Assembly (NCBI GenBank): GCA_021397835.1 | Contig: JAJFZO010000049.1 | Coordinates: 5,213,001 to 5,277,000, forward strand | From: Moringa oleifera | Taxonomy: Eukaryota; Streptophyta; Magnoliopsida; Brassicales; Moringaceae | DNA: 64,000 nucleotides | Reading direction: 5' to 3' | Part shown: positions 53,632-64,000 of the stretch, one piece after another | Layout of the letters: the number at the start of each line of letters is the position of its first letter | Numbering within the stretch: the stretch's first letter is position 1 | Position numbers and translations under genes: made by a program | Notes under the pieces: model-generated | What the model was told of the DNA's origin: nothing | The model's database searches: none | What the model saw: the letters and a program-made list of their open reading frames with translations, nothing else

Positions 53632-55193
53632 ATGGAGGGATCTAAGATCTTATTGCTTGTATTTGGACTACTTCTCATTGCAGTGCCAACATGGGCGGAA
53701 TCTTTTCATAATCGGAATAAGAATTGTCCATTTGAGACACATCCAAGAGATGGCCTAGCATGTGATTTTAACATGACAGTTCCAATTCCTGGTACTCTCT
53801 CTCTCGCCCACCACTGCACTGCTCCTCTGGTTTAAAAATCTTAATTTGCTTCACTGTATCTAAGGTTCATTGGTCCCTAGAATCTCTTTATTCTCATTTT
53901 CAGAAACTTTAATAAATAGGTGTCAATACGACACCCTAACTATATGTAGCATAATTTTACATAGATTACCAGAATTTGCCCATGGAGGAATTTCCTAATA
54001 AAGATATACATGCAGGCAACTTAGGGCTTACGGAGTTGGGAGTCCGAGTTACGGTCGACTTTAACGGCCATGGTGGTAACGAAACCAGAGAGATGGCTTC
54101 CAGTGTTTTCTTTGACTACTTTTACGGGCATGCACTATCCAAGAGTTCCAATATGATGGTGCAGTATGGAGGAGGATTGCCAACAACTTATAATCAATCT
54201 CTGATTGTGGAAATTTTAAAAGAAGCCTTACTGAGAACAATTCTTGACATCGATTCAAAATTATTTCAGGCAACTACTACTATTTTGAATAGTTTACTTC
54301 CCTTGCATTCTAAACTGGTGTCCTTCCACTTAATGGGATTTATTCCATACCTGCAGGAAGCTGTTACGAACAATTTGTCCTCAGGCTGCCAAGCCCATAT
54401 TTTTCTCATGTGTGACTCGACAATGATACTTGTCAATGTTGGTGATCTGAAGGCGCTTCTTGCCTCAGAGAAGATTCAGTTTGTGCTTGGGGGGGCTGAA
54501 GGTCTGCATTTTTCCTTTCCAATTCTTAAGCATCTATGTTGGGCATAATTTTCCTTGGCAATTGTGGCTTACACAGTTATTAATACACCTAATGTTATTA
54601 TTATTTGTTATTTTTCTTTTTCAAGAAAAGCAAGCTGATTTCTGTGATATTACACTGTTATGGCAGGTGGTTTGACAACATATCTTTCAGTTATACAATT
54701 GAGATTTCATGATCCTCCAGGGGAAACAAACATAATTCAAGATGTCACTTTCTGGGGCGTGCCTCGAGACAATGGTGTGCTTGCATTGTCTCGATCTATT
54801 GGTGATATCTACCTGAATAGGTGAGTTTTCCAACTTGTGAAACCTTTAGTTTCCTTTAATTTCTCGCTTGGGTTCATTTTCTTTCATAGATTTTGTAATG
54901 CTTCTCATGCTTTGAGTTTAATTTGATCTTTTCCAATTTTCGCTTATCCTAAAAGTTGAGGGAGCTCTTACTCAAATTACTTCTTTGTTATCAGATTCGG
55001 TGTTGTACCTGTGCCAGAATTGACTGGCTGGCGAATCTTAACTCCGAGTGATAGGTATTTGGTGGTTACATCCAACGGCTTATTTGAGAGCTTGACAACT
55101 GAAGATGTTGCTGGCATTATCATAAAATCGTTTTTGCCTTCACGAGAAAGTGGAAAGGAAGGTTCATCACGTTTCTCTGCTTCCTATGACTGA
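53632..55193 (+). pseudogene. Degenerate PP2C-like protein (pseudophosphatase or decaying paralogue of PP2C-kinase family)
   Basis: Four exons, 53632-53791, 54016-54501, 54667-54820 and 54995-55193, splice in frame to 332 codons. The N-terminus is a signal peptide-like segment (KILLLVFGLLLIAVPTWAES). Recognisable PP2C pieces are VTVDFNGHGG, NVGDLKALLAS, GVPRDNGVLALSRSIGD and DRYLVVTSNGLFESL. Two metal-binding aspartates are changed: canonical DGH reads NGH (Asn70) and canonical SDG reads SNG (Asn294). The usual RxxxED region is shortened and GDSKAL reads GDLKAL. The frame stops at 55193, but the +1 frame from 55192 continues with family-like EYLVNTAND, so a single-base shift has removed the C-terminus with its DN motif. 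The exon 2 donor (gtctgc) is weak. Phosphatase activity is therefore unlikely. It could be an expressed pseudophosphatase or a pseudogene. The nearest remembered relatives are Arabidopsis At3g63320 and At3g63340. Confidence 0.75.
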
Positions 55194-55537
55194 ATACCTT
55201 GTAAACACTGCAAATGATGAGGCAGCACCGATTACTTGTTAGCCATAGATATTCCACTAGATCAATCACAGCTTGTTTACTGCTTTAGAAAGGTCAACTG
55301 GAGTCTTAGAAGTTGTGTTTTTACTGTCCATGAGAACATTTTGGAAGTATGTCATGCAGAATTGTTTTTGAAGAAAAGTAGAGAACCTGGTTGTGCTTTA
55401 GGCTAAGTAGGTTTTTCCATGTGAAAACACAATAATTCAAGTCTTCAATATGATTAGATACTTATTTTGTTATCTATAATATATCCATATATTAGGATGA
55501 ATCAAAAATTCAAAATGGATTTCCTATTATCAAGTCG

Positions 55538-55597
55538 AAGTCTCTCCCCAGCACAAGAGAGACCTGCAAGTCTCTCCCCAGCACAAGGGAGAGCTAC
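55538..55597. repeat. 30-bp tandem duplication
   Basis: Two adjacent 30-bp units (55538-55567 and 55568-55597), each beginning AAGTCTCTCCCCAGCACAAG, differ at a few bases towards the end. No gene was recognised around it. Confidence 0.85.
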
Positions 55598-55999
55598 AAG
55601 AGCTTGCATGTTCCTGTCTACTCTCTTGTTCATTATGCCACCCAAGCCTGCAATGCTGAGATTGAATTTCAGGGATTCTAGAAGCCATTCATCAGCTAAT
55701 TCACTAAATGATTTTTCAGAAAGGGGATTCGGGCAAGCATTTGGAGAGAAACACTTTCTGTATAGAATGAAAAAAATTGATTCAATAATCTTTAACAAAT
55801 AAGGAAAACGAAATCTGAACCCCATTTTTGTTATATTATAAAATCAACACAATCATCAATATGCAGTGAGATATAATTAAATGAGCATAACAAGCACTCT
55901 CATTTTAGATCACCCTAACACGAGGAAAGGTTTGATATCCTAAAACCCATGTAAACTTTCTCGCTGACTTGTCTTTTACAAATAAACTTAAAAATGGGG

Positions 56000-56295
56000 C
56001 TCATTAAGTGAAGTTGCTAATTAAGTGAAGCCTGCTATGAACATTGATCTTCGGTCAGATAAAACATTGTCTTTCCTGGAACGGCTGCTAGAGCCTGCTG
56101 AAACTGATGGACAGAAACTATTGGCTTCTCATCAGTTGGGATGTGTGAGGCTCATGAGGAGGGAGTATGATGAAGCTGAACATTATTTTGAAGCAGCTTT
56201 AAAATTAGGCCATACATATTCTGCTGCAAGTTTGGCAAGACTGGTTTACACAAAGGGTCATAAACTGGGGTCTTATGAGAAGCTCAGCTCTACAG
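56000..56295 (+). pseudogene. Duplicated exon fragment of the ETO1-like gene
   Basis: 56035-56295 is nearly identical (roughly nine substitutions by eye) to 46168-46428 in exon 2 of the ETO1-like gene about 9.9 kb upstream, same orientation. It covers the first TPR helices (LASHQLGCVRLMRREYDEAE). It opens with a small internal duplication of ATTAAGTGAAGTTGCT-like sequence and ends abruptly after AAGCTCAGCTCT. The reading frame is still open, but there is no start context, BTB domain or C-terminus. The high identity suggests a recent duplication, perhaps transposon-mediated capture; the fragment lies within one parental exon, so a retro-copy cannot be told from a DNA copy. Confidence 0.9.
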
Positions 56296-59200
56296 CCATG
56301 ATATCGAGAATTGCTATCAAATGAAGATCGAAATTGAAAATTTAATCAAAGCTCGATAACTGAGAAATTGTGTCAAGGGACGAGTTACCAAGAAGGAAAA
56401 GAATCAGTCGCCACAGCAGCATTGTGGAACAACTAGCCCGGCCCAGGGCCATAGCCAGTTGAGATCCAAGAAAAGGCAGCAAGGCGAGGGTGAGGTGGGT
56501 GCTAATTGGGAAAAAGCACAGACCTTGTAAATATCTGAAGATCAAGTCAAAGAGTATATCGAAACAAGAGCAAATAAGGCATTGGGCACTTCTGGGGAGT
56601 TATTTTGTCAACTGTTTCGCTAGTGAGTTAGCTAAGACTTGGCATGTACCCCACGCAAAGCAAGGAAGCGCAAAGTGAGGCAAACACGAACAAGATCGAC
56701 ACTTATTGGTGCTATGGAGTGATACCAACTAACAGGTAGCTTAAGAGAGAGTTGTTCTTCGTATTCAAACCTCAAAGATAACTCCCCACAAGTTGATTGA
56801 ACCTAGGCACCTAGGAGATGAGATTGAGTTAACACTAGTAACCCGCAAAAGAGAATGAAAACTTGGCACGTGGTTGGAAGATGTGCATGGGCAACTAGAA
56901 TAAGCACGTTTGTGGATGACTTGGCACGAGGGGTAGAATAATGAGCTCATACTTACACAACCTCGAGTCATAGGTTGTCCTGTGAAAAAGGATTCCAAGT
57001 TTGTTAAGAGAAGGAGGATTTTTAGGAAGGCAATTCCTAAGGGGCACAACTAGCAAACTGCTCCAATTACTTTTCAAGGCGATATGGGATTTTATTAAGC
57101 ACGCCAGTGAGGTTCATCTTGCAGTAAGTTGTGCAATTGCCAAGACCAAGTGGCATGACCTTCGAGAATTCTATAATTCTATGAGCAGGAGTGTGTGACA
57201 TTGTCTACACTTCAAAAACACTAGTGAGCTTAATGTTCTTGAGTTGTGACATTGCCTTGCTTTGTATTCCTTTATTAAAGATTAATAAAGGTTGGAAGTC
57301 TTCTATATCTTAATGTGCGCCCTTACTTTTCCTTGTTTTTTTAATTTGCACTTGTCCTGCGAAGCATAAGCTAGTTAGATTGTAAGTGAACCTAGTGTCA
57401 TCACTCAGTGAAAGACAACAAATGTCAGTAAACATTGTGATATATAGGATGAAAATTGTCTTCATTTCCCCCTCCCCTCTCCCCATAGATGTTAATGGGG
57501 AAGGAATCTCCTCTGCACCGGCCCATTAGTTAAGGGTGTTAGGGTCAATAGGAGGTCAATCATGCCCTCAGATGTAGAACAACTGCATCAAACAATGGAA
57601 AGAAAGGTTTTACATGTGGAAAGTGGCTCAGAAAAATGAAAGAAGAAGAAAGAGAATAAACTAAATAAGGTAAAGTATCCAGTGATTTATCTGCTCACTA
57701 TTTGTCACTGAATTTGGCACATTGCATGTTTAAATTAATTATCTTTATTATGGTGTAAGCAAGCATGATGGAGTATGAGCAAGAAGAGAGACTGTGGTTT
57801 GCCACTAACACCCAAAAGGCTTATTAAGTCATAGTGAGGCACAATTACATCCAAGTATGAAGTCTGAGAACCATTGCGTGATATGCAGACCATCTTTACT
57901 GCACTAATGGAGAGTGGCTAACAATGAGATGAGCAACACTGAGGTTGTGGATATGCATAGGTCACTAAACCGGATATTTGCTAACCTTTCCATCTTTAGA
58001 GATATACCAGAATCACTACTTGCAATGCTAACCCAGCATAGAGTACTCGCAGCATGATGAAGCTTCTTAAATCCCCTAAGACTTGCCATGCCAAACAGAC
58101 ATTGGTGGTGGGTCACTAAAGAACACATTAGAGCTTGGCTTGGAGCATGCAACATCAGGCAATGCTCAATGACTCGTCACCTATATTGCTGCCCAAGGGC
58201 ATTCTGAGGATAATAATAATGGTGAGCATTCGTAAAGATGTCGATGCCCATGAGCATCACCAAAATGTTGCAGAATGGGTAAATATTGATGTCACTATCT
58301 TGTGGGTTAAGGTAAGGCTAATAGATGTACCAAACGTGTTAGTGCCTGTTGTGAATCCTAATTTACAGATACGTGAATAAGGTGACAGTTATGCAGCCCA
58401 TGTGTCTGATAGTTCTCTAAAAAGGATGTCCAAAGAAAACTTATTGAAAGAATACTAAGAATGTCGACTTTGATTCTACATTGGTAACGTAGTACGATGC
58501 ATTCTTGCAAGATGATTTGCCGTGAGTGTTGTGCATATGTTTTCCATGAATATTGGCATATGTTTTAAGCCCTTTGATTTTGTTGACTCACCGTCACTGA
58601 TTATGAAAATGAAAATATAACTGTTTGATCGGGATGAAGATGAATATTATATTTTTTATGTAATTTAAATATTAATGATTTTATATTAAAAAACACATTA
58701 TACAATTACAATTATATATTTCACATTGTTAGTTTTAATGTGTAACTTAAAAATTAGGTTCTTATTTTTTAATTCTAACTAATTTTTAAATTATTATATA
58801 CTACCAACATATTTATTTAATGAATCATACTTGTATTATATTTTTATTTTTTAAAAAAAAAGATCATTTAAAAATACAAAGACATTACAACATCAATAAA
58901 AAATTATAATATTATTTAATAAAAATAATTCACAACTTAGTTTAAAAAATTATAATATTACGTAATAAAAAATAATCCTCTCAAAAAAAAAAAAAAAGGT
59001 TGATTTCCCTGGAATGGTTAAGCCTTCAAATCTTTTCTTTCTTTTCCATGCATGCAGCCTATACATGCAATTCATAGAGAACTGGGGTGGGGGGCGGACC
59101 AAAAGGGCAGGTTGAGGCAATGCAACACAGATTGATACACATATCCAGTAGTAAATTTGTCCAAGCAAATTTTCAAAACTGAGATGGAACGCCCAGAAAT

Positions 59201-59581
59201 TTTCCGTGCTCTTGGCCTGATATATACATCACTCTCAAATGTGAGTTCAATTTTAAGGGAGAGCATAATGCTCCTAAAGTAGAAGGCGTACAGGCTAATT
59301 AAAACAATGTATTAGCCCGTCAATGTGCATTAGAAAATATACCAACCATACAAAACTGCACTATAGGCTCAGATGGTTTAAATTGCATGTAGGGCATCAA
59401 CTACTGCTGCAGTTGTCTTCAATAGAACCAACATCCAGCAGGATGTGTTGCCAGGTGGCAGTATAATGGAAGATTAGTATGTCAACTATGCTTTCCAATG
59501 TATTCAATATACCTTTAATTGTTTTTGAATTTACACGTAAATTGCTGTGAACCAACCATACAACTGCACGACAGAATATAA

Positions 59582-62500
59582 TTAACAGATGTGAGTCAAG
59601 CAGAAAGAAACCAAACCTAGAACTGAACATGCAATAAAAACTGTATACCTTTTCCCTATACTTCCTGGGAACTCAGTTTCATTGATGTAAGGAGTAGGCT
59701 GGAAATAAGGATGCTGCAAGGCATCATCCACGCTAAGTCGATCATCCTGTGACTCAATTACATTTCAAGCACATGTTACATTCAATTCTGCATCACATTC
59801 ATTGATTACACATGTTTGGTAACTAAATAATAGAGAAATGTAGCGTAAAATCGACCATTAATGAAATGTTTTGCATCAATTCAAGCGTACATAATCATTA
59901 AAAATTAAGGCAATAATGATTTACTATTAAGTAACCTGACATTCTAACTTGATTTACTATCAAAAAGTTCTCTTTGTGAGCATATCTACAATAACATCAA
60001 TAACTTACAATGTTTTTCTATCTAAATATTCCCAAATTTCATCCAAAAACTTAAATGAAAATATTCTGAACTAGATATAGAATTTACCGGGTGTCCGCGT
60101 AATAGACCACGTGCTAACCTTAAAGCCCAAATATTTGGAAACCTGAAGATGTTAAAACCAAAAAATGACAATGAAGCAAAAACACCAAGGAAAACAAGCT
60201 CAAGTAATTAAATGTGTAATTCAAACATCATTAAGAGCAAGACATCACAAAATAAACAACCCCAATTCATAAGGATCTCTAGTCTTTATCTCCCGGGAAA
60301 AAGCCTCCTCAGAGCAGTGCTTCAAAAAAGCAGATGAAACGTCAACCTAAATTGTGAAAAATTAATTTTGCTACAACACTTATAGAATGAGATAATCATA
60401 TAAATAATAAACCACAAGTTAAGCACATGATCAAAACACAAAAATTGGACATTATCATCAGACTTGGTCCATCCTGATCAAGTGTTTTCTTCCTTTTCTT
60501 TTCTTTGTTTGATGGCAGGGGATCTCGGGGCAGAGGGGTGAGGGGAGGTGTTGGATCAGGTGTCTTGTACTTTCTATAATTTCCAGTGTTACAAGAGGAA
60601 GGAGACTGTCGCAACTCAAGAATATAAAGTAACAGTAGCTGATTAAATGGATTTTTTTTTTTGGGGGGGGGGGGAGGGTGTTGCTTGGTGGTATTGACAG
60701 ATCACAAGAAAAAATAGAAACTATCAATCCAGCCACTTATGTAACTAGCAGTGGATGTTCAAAAGGTTCATTTATACCAATGTCATCCAAATAACATCGC
60801 ACACATACGTACCCAACAGCATGTTCCTGCAATATGTGATTGAAAATTCCATTTAGCCGAAAAAGCAAAAACTTACTTTCTTCATTTTGTCAGGTCTCAC
60901 AGGAATAATAATACACAATTCCTCCCATGCTGCCAACCTGATGCCACATAATCAATGTTACAAGCATAAACCATGAATGCACATTATCATAAACCATATA
61001 AGAATGTAAAATTTCTACCACGAGGTAACAAGCAAAAACCACACAGCCTCACCTCCTGTTGCTTTCTCTCTCAAATTCCAACTAAATACCAGGAGAGAAA
61101 TGTAAGAAACACAAGGCCGACAAACCAGAAACAGAACCATTGATTAGAAGGAGAGAGACAATGTTTAAAACCGTCTGAAGTAACGCTTGTCACATCATTA
61201 CTGCATGGGATGGAGATAATCCCAGTGATATGCTTTCTATGCCATCCTTCAGACTCATTTTAAGAAGAATAGCAGGCAGGGTATGTACCATCTCCCAGAG
61301 CCCTATTAATTTGGAAGGCTAGCAAAGCACTTCAGATAAGCTCTTTTTCCGACACCAAAATTTCTGCCAAAGTTTCTAGAATATTTGGCTTCATGGCCAA
61401 ACCAGTGCAGATACAAATAACCCTTCGAGAACCAAATTCATAATTTGCAACCTCCAGGACATGCACCGGCCTTTTCTACCCCCTAACCCAGACACTTTCA
61501 TCTCATATACCCTGTTCGTTTCAATCTTTAGGATAAAATGACACTACTATGTTATAAATTCAAGAAGATATAAGACCTAGATTCCTTAAAAACCACTTTT
61601 TTTTCCAGTAATTGTGCCGAAGAGCTAGGATTTAGAAACTTACATGTCATGCTGCGGCTTCTTGTGTCTATCAAAACCATTACGCCAAGCATCTATAGTA
61701 GCATGGGATCTGTCGCGGACCTGAAAAACTTCTTGTGATCCTAAGATCATCTCTAACATCAAAACCCCTACGCACCACATGTCATATCTGTCAAATGAAA
61801 ACATAAAGCTAGATATTATACCCAAAATTATAAATGAAATATTTAATTAGACAAATGAAGCCAAATATTAGGAGAAAGGAAAAGTAAGCATTACATACAT
61901 ATTTTTGAATATGGACCAAGAATAATGAAATTCTACTTACTTCAAAGTCCTGCTTGTTGGTCCTGGATGCCAAGCAACATCCAAAAAAGTTTCAGGTGCA
62001 CTATACCAAAAAGTTTGTTCGGCTCTGATAAAACACAACAATAGATTTTCATTACGAACATTTACTGGGATGCTGAAACAGGGATATAACACAGCAAAAA
62101 AAGCACCAATTAACATAGAAAAAGAAAATACCTAGAAGGTCCAATAGATCCATATAGATGCTTCACTGTGAACTCATCTATTGCACTACCAAAATCAATG
62201 ATTCGCCTAGAACATAAATGATTAACGCATCAATTATCATGGAAGACCATTGCATAACAGGGAAAAAGCACCTATTTTCCTGAGGAATGCAGTGAGATAG
62301 AAATACAGATGTAAATCAAAGTTAACAGCTCCCAGTCCCCATTGCATAAGGACTGCATGGTAAATCATAAAAATAGTTCATGCAAGAAACGGAAACTTCT
62401 CTCCTGGTATTTAGCACATTCAGTAGCATAGAGGAAATAAATAAAAGCCATTAAATTGTCATTGGGAGTAGTCAAGGAACACTCAAACAGATATTCACCT

Positions 62501-63815
62501 GACTGTGTCAACAATTTCTAATTTTTTTTTTTTTCAATGGGCAACCACCCCAAAGTGGATCCAAACAGAACTCTCGAACCAGTTAAGAAAGCAAAGTTAA
62601 CTGGATGACCAACCTAATCGACAGTAAGAACACGGTTGACGCTATTAAAATTAGAGCGCTGTTCGGTACGAACTAAATTGTGTATTGACATGTAGACAGC
62701 AAAAAAGAGAGATTATGAGTTCATCATATGAAGACATTAGATATTCATTTTCTCAGAAAAACATTTACAATAAACATCACTTTCTTTTTAGCTAGACTTC
62801 AAATATGTTTCCAAAATTAGACAGAGAGAGAATATGTGTATATCAAAATACATAATTATAGTTGGTGCTACTGGAACCTATCATTAAGGTTTCTGCTACT
62901 TGGGCTACAAGGAATCAATTTAAACGTATTATGAGTCAACAAGAAACATAAGTTTCCAAAATACAGCAGCACTGCAACTGAGCTACTTCATTCACCATTA
63001 ACACTAATATACATACCTAAAACATTTCTGTGCAAAAGAAGTAAAGAGTGAAGATTACACAACAACATGATAAACATTATCATACAAGTTGGTCCTGAAC
63101 TTCTTATGTCCCTCAGGAATTGCTTCTGAACACCTCCCTGTTTCCCGATCCTCAAAGCATATCACCACGTTCGCTTCAAGTAAAATATACCATAAAAACT
63201 TCTAGTTAGCTAGTGAAATGATCAAAACGGTCATTCTTTCTGATAACTGGTATAAAAAGACACCAGAAAATAAATAATTTAAAAGAACAACCAAAGAGAT
63301 ATCTAACCCGAAAAGGTAAAATCCAAAAGGGCAGAAAATCTGTGGTTCACTGGAGAAGGGAGCCCTAACAGAAATTATGGGCTCCGGGAAACTGAGAATA
63401 CATCTAGTCTTTTCAAAATTTCCACTATCCTTCACAAAAGGCAATAAATGATTTGCATGAGAGAATCAATACACTAAGGTCCATGATATTTGATGACTGA
63501 GCTCCAGCCTTAGTTGTGGTTGACAACAACAGCATAAACTAGTCATAAATTGTGTACTTACCAGAGTGTAACCTACCTGCATGAAAGCTTGGTTAAGTGA
63601 CATGGCAAGTGGAAATTCAAGGCGTCTACTTATATAGTATGTGCCAGAAGTGCAAAGTGGAGGAGTGGAAGATCTCGGTATCCAAACAATATTAAAATTA
63701 TGACATTTTTTGTTAGCCAATGGCTGGATATCCAAACAAGGCAGAAAATGTACTTACCAGGTTTGATGTCCCTGTGGGTGATGTTGAGATCATGGCAAGA
63801 CTTCAAAGCCATCAA
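59582..63815 (-). CDS. Protein kinase C-terminal part of a PP2C-kinase fusion-type gene (5' part outside window)
   Basis: Minus-strand exons, 5' to 3': 63758-63815, 63086-63173, 62132-62206, 61941-62024, 61644-61787, 60877-60937, 60261-60346, 60088-60142, 59582-59746. They join in frame to 271 codons plus stop. Kinase motifs: CHDLNITHRDIKP (catalytic loop Asp), ANVVICFEDRETGR, RIIDFGSAIDEFTVKHLYGS (DFG), QTFWYSAPETFLDVAWHPGP (APE), YDMWCVGVLMLEMILGS, and FPNIWALRLARGLLRGHPDD followed by ALQHPYFQP. These match, from memory, the C-terminal half of Arabidopsis At3g63340, where a signal peptide and PP2C domain precede the kinase. The N-lobe lies right of 64000, so the PP2C fusion is inferred. The last exon is uncertain: the frame runs to TAA at 59582-59584 with a short hydrophobic tail, but a donor gtatac at 59648 could splice onward. 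Confidence 0.82.
60655..60674. repeat. T-tract followed by 12-G tract
   Basis: A run of T leads straight into twelve G (60663-60674) inside a kinase-gene intron. This echoes the T-then-G structure of the far longer tract at 20341-20391. Confidence 0.85.
62515..62680 (-). mobile_element. SINE-like insertion in a kinase-gene intron
   Basis: On the minus strand, a GC-balanced body of about 140 bp ends in GTGGTTGCCCATTG followed by a run of about 14 A (forward T tract at 62521-62534). It contains ACTGGTTCGAGAGTTC, similar to a pol III B box (GGTTCGANNCC) but not exact, with a possible A-box region upstream near TCGATTAGGTTGG. It sits in the 879-bp intron between exons 62132-62206 and 63086-63173. 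Target-site duplications were not established. Confidence 0.4.
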
Positions 63816-64000
63816 CTAAACAAATGAAGAAAAAAAAACTCAAGTATCTCGCTCACAAAACAGATCAAGAAAAGGTAAAAGAAATGACTTAAGGATGATT
63901 GGGTATCCAAAAATCCAAAAAATTAAGGACATCAAAAATAAAACGAAAAAATAAAACAAAATACATAAGTGATGATAAGAGATATATAAATATTTGAAAC

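Larger units (their letters stand above)
55200..59580. other. Intergenic region with gene fragment and unclassified degenerate sequence
   Basis: 55.49-55.83 kb holds a segment with a 30-bp tandem duplication. 56.0-56.3 kb is a copy of part of the ETO1-like gene. 56.3-58.6 kb is less AT-rich, with many short frames broken on both strands, as in a decayed transposon, but no gag, reverse transcriptase, transposase or terminal repeat could be identified. 58.6-59.0 kb is AT-rich. 59.0-59.58 kb is probably the 3' flank of the kinase gene. Confidence 0.45.

Overview
This is a stretch of plant nuclear chromosome, almost certainly from a eudicot (probably a rosid; the species cannot be fixed from sequence alone). 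The evidence is intron-containing genes with GT-AG junctions, plant-only families (chlorophyllase, FORKED/VAN3-binding protein, ETO1-like BTB-TPR protein, SULTR3 sulfate transporter), CT-rich leaders, and gene-poor, very AT-rich intergenic DNA full of fold-back repeats and microsatellites. No bacterial, organellar, CRISPR, rRNA or convincing tRNA features were seen. All gene models were spliced by eye from reading-frame continuity and remembered family sequences; no alignment was run.

Layout. (1) 1-1045, minus: 5' end of a SULTR3;1-type sulfate transporter, running off the left edge. (2) 1.3-12.6 kb: AT-rich intergenic DNA with fold-back repeats, a less AT-rich unexplained island (9.0-10.7 kb) and a perfect double G-box palindrome at 11640-11660. 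(3) 12.7-31.4 kb: a gene-dense block with a NEK4-type kinase (+), a 2OG-Fe(II) oxygenase-like protein of unknown substrate (+), a FORKED1/VAN3-binding protein (+) and a BI-1-like/LIFEGUARD membrane protein (-). (4) 31.5-53.6 kb: AT-rich DNA with two isolated genes, a chlorophyllase (38.9-40.0 kb) and an ETO1-like BTB-TPR protein (45.0-48.6 kb). (5) 53.6-64 kb: a degenerate PP2C-like gene (+), a recent duplicated fragment of the ETO1-like gene, an unclassified degenerate segment, and the 3' part of a protein kinase gene (-) that runs off the right edge. The kinase resembles the C-terminal half of the plant PP2C-kinase fusion family, so the PP2C-like gene is probably a decayed relative of that gene's N-terminal half.

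Working together. The NEK4 / 2OG-like / FORKED1 / LIFEGUARD / PP2C / PP2C-kinase series matches, from memory, the gene order at the end of Arabidopsis chromosome 3 (about At3g63280 to At3g63340). This looks like an ancient syntenic block with chlorophyllase, the ETO1-like gene and several kilobases of repeats lying between LIFEGUARD and the PP2C genes. The genes are separate eukaryotic transcription units rather than an operon. Two have plausible roles in polarity or vein patterning (FORKED1) and hormone or stress signalling (LIFEGUARD, ETO1-like). The most unusual locus is the PP2C-like gene. It keeps a spliced open frame of about 332 codons, but two metal-binding Asp positions have become Asn and a frameshift removes the C-terminus.
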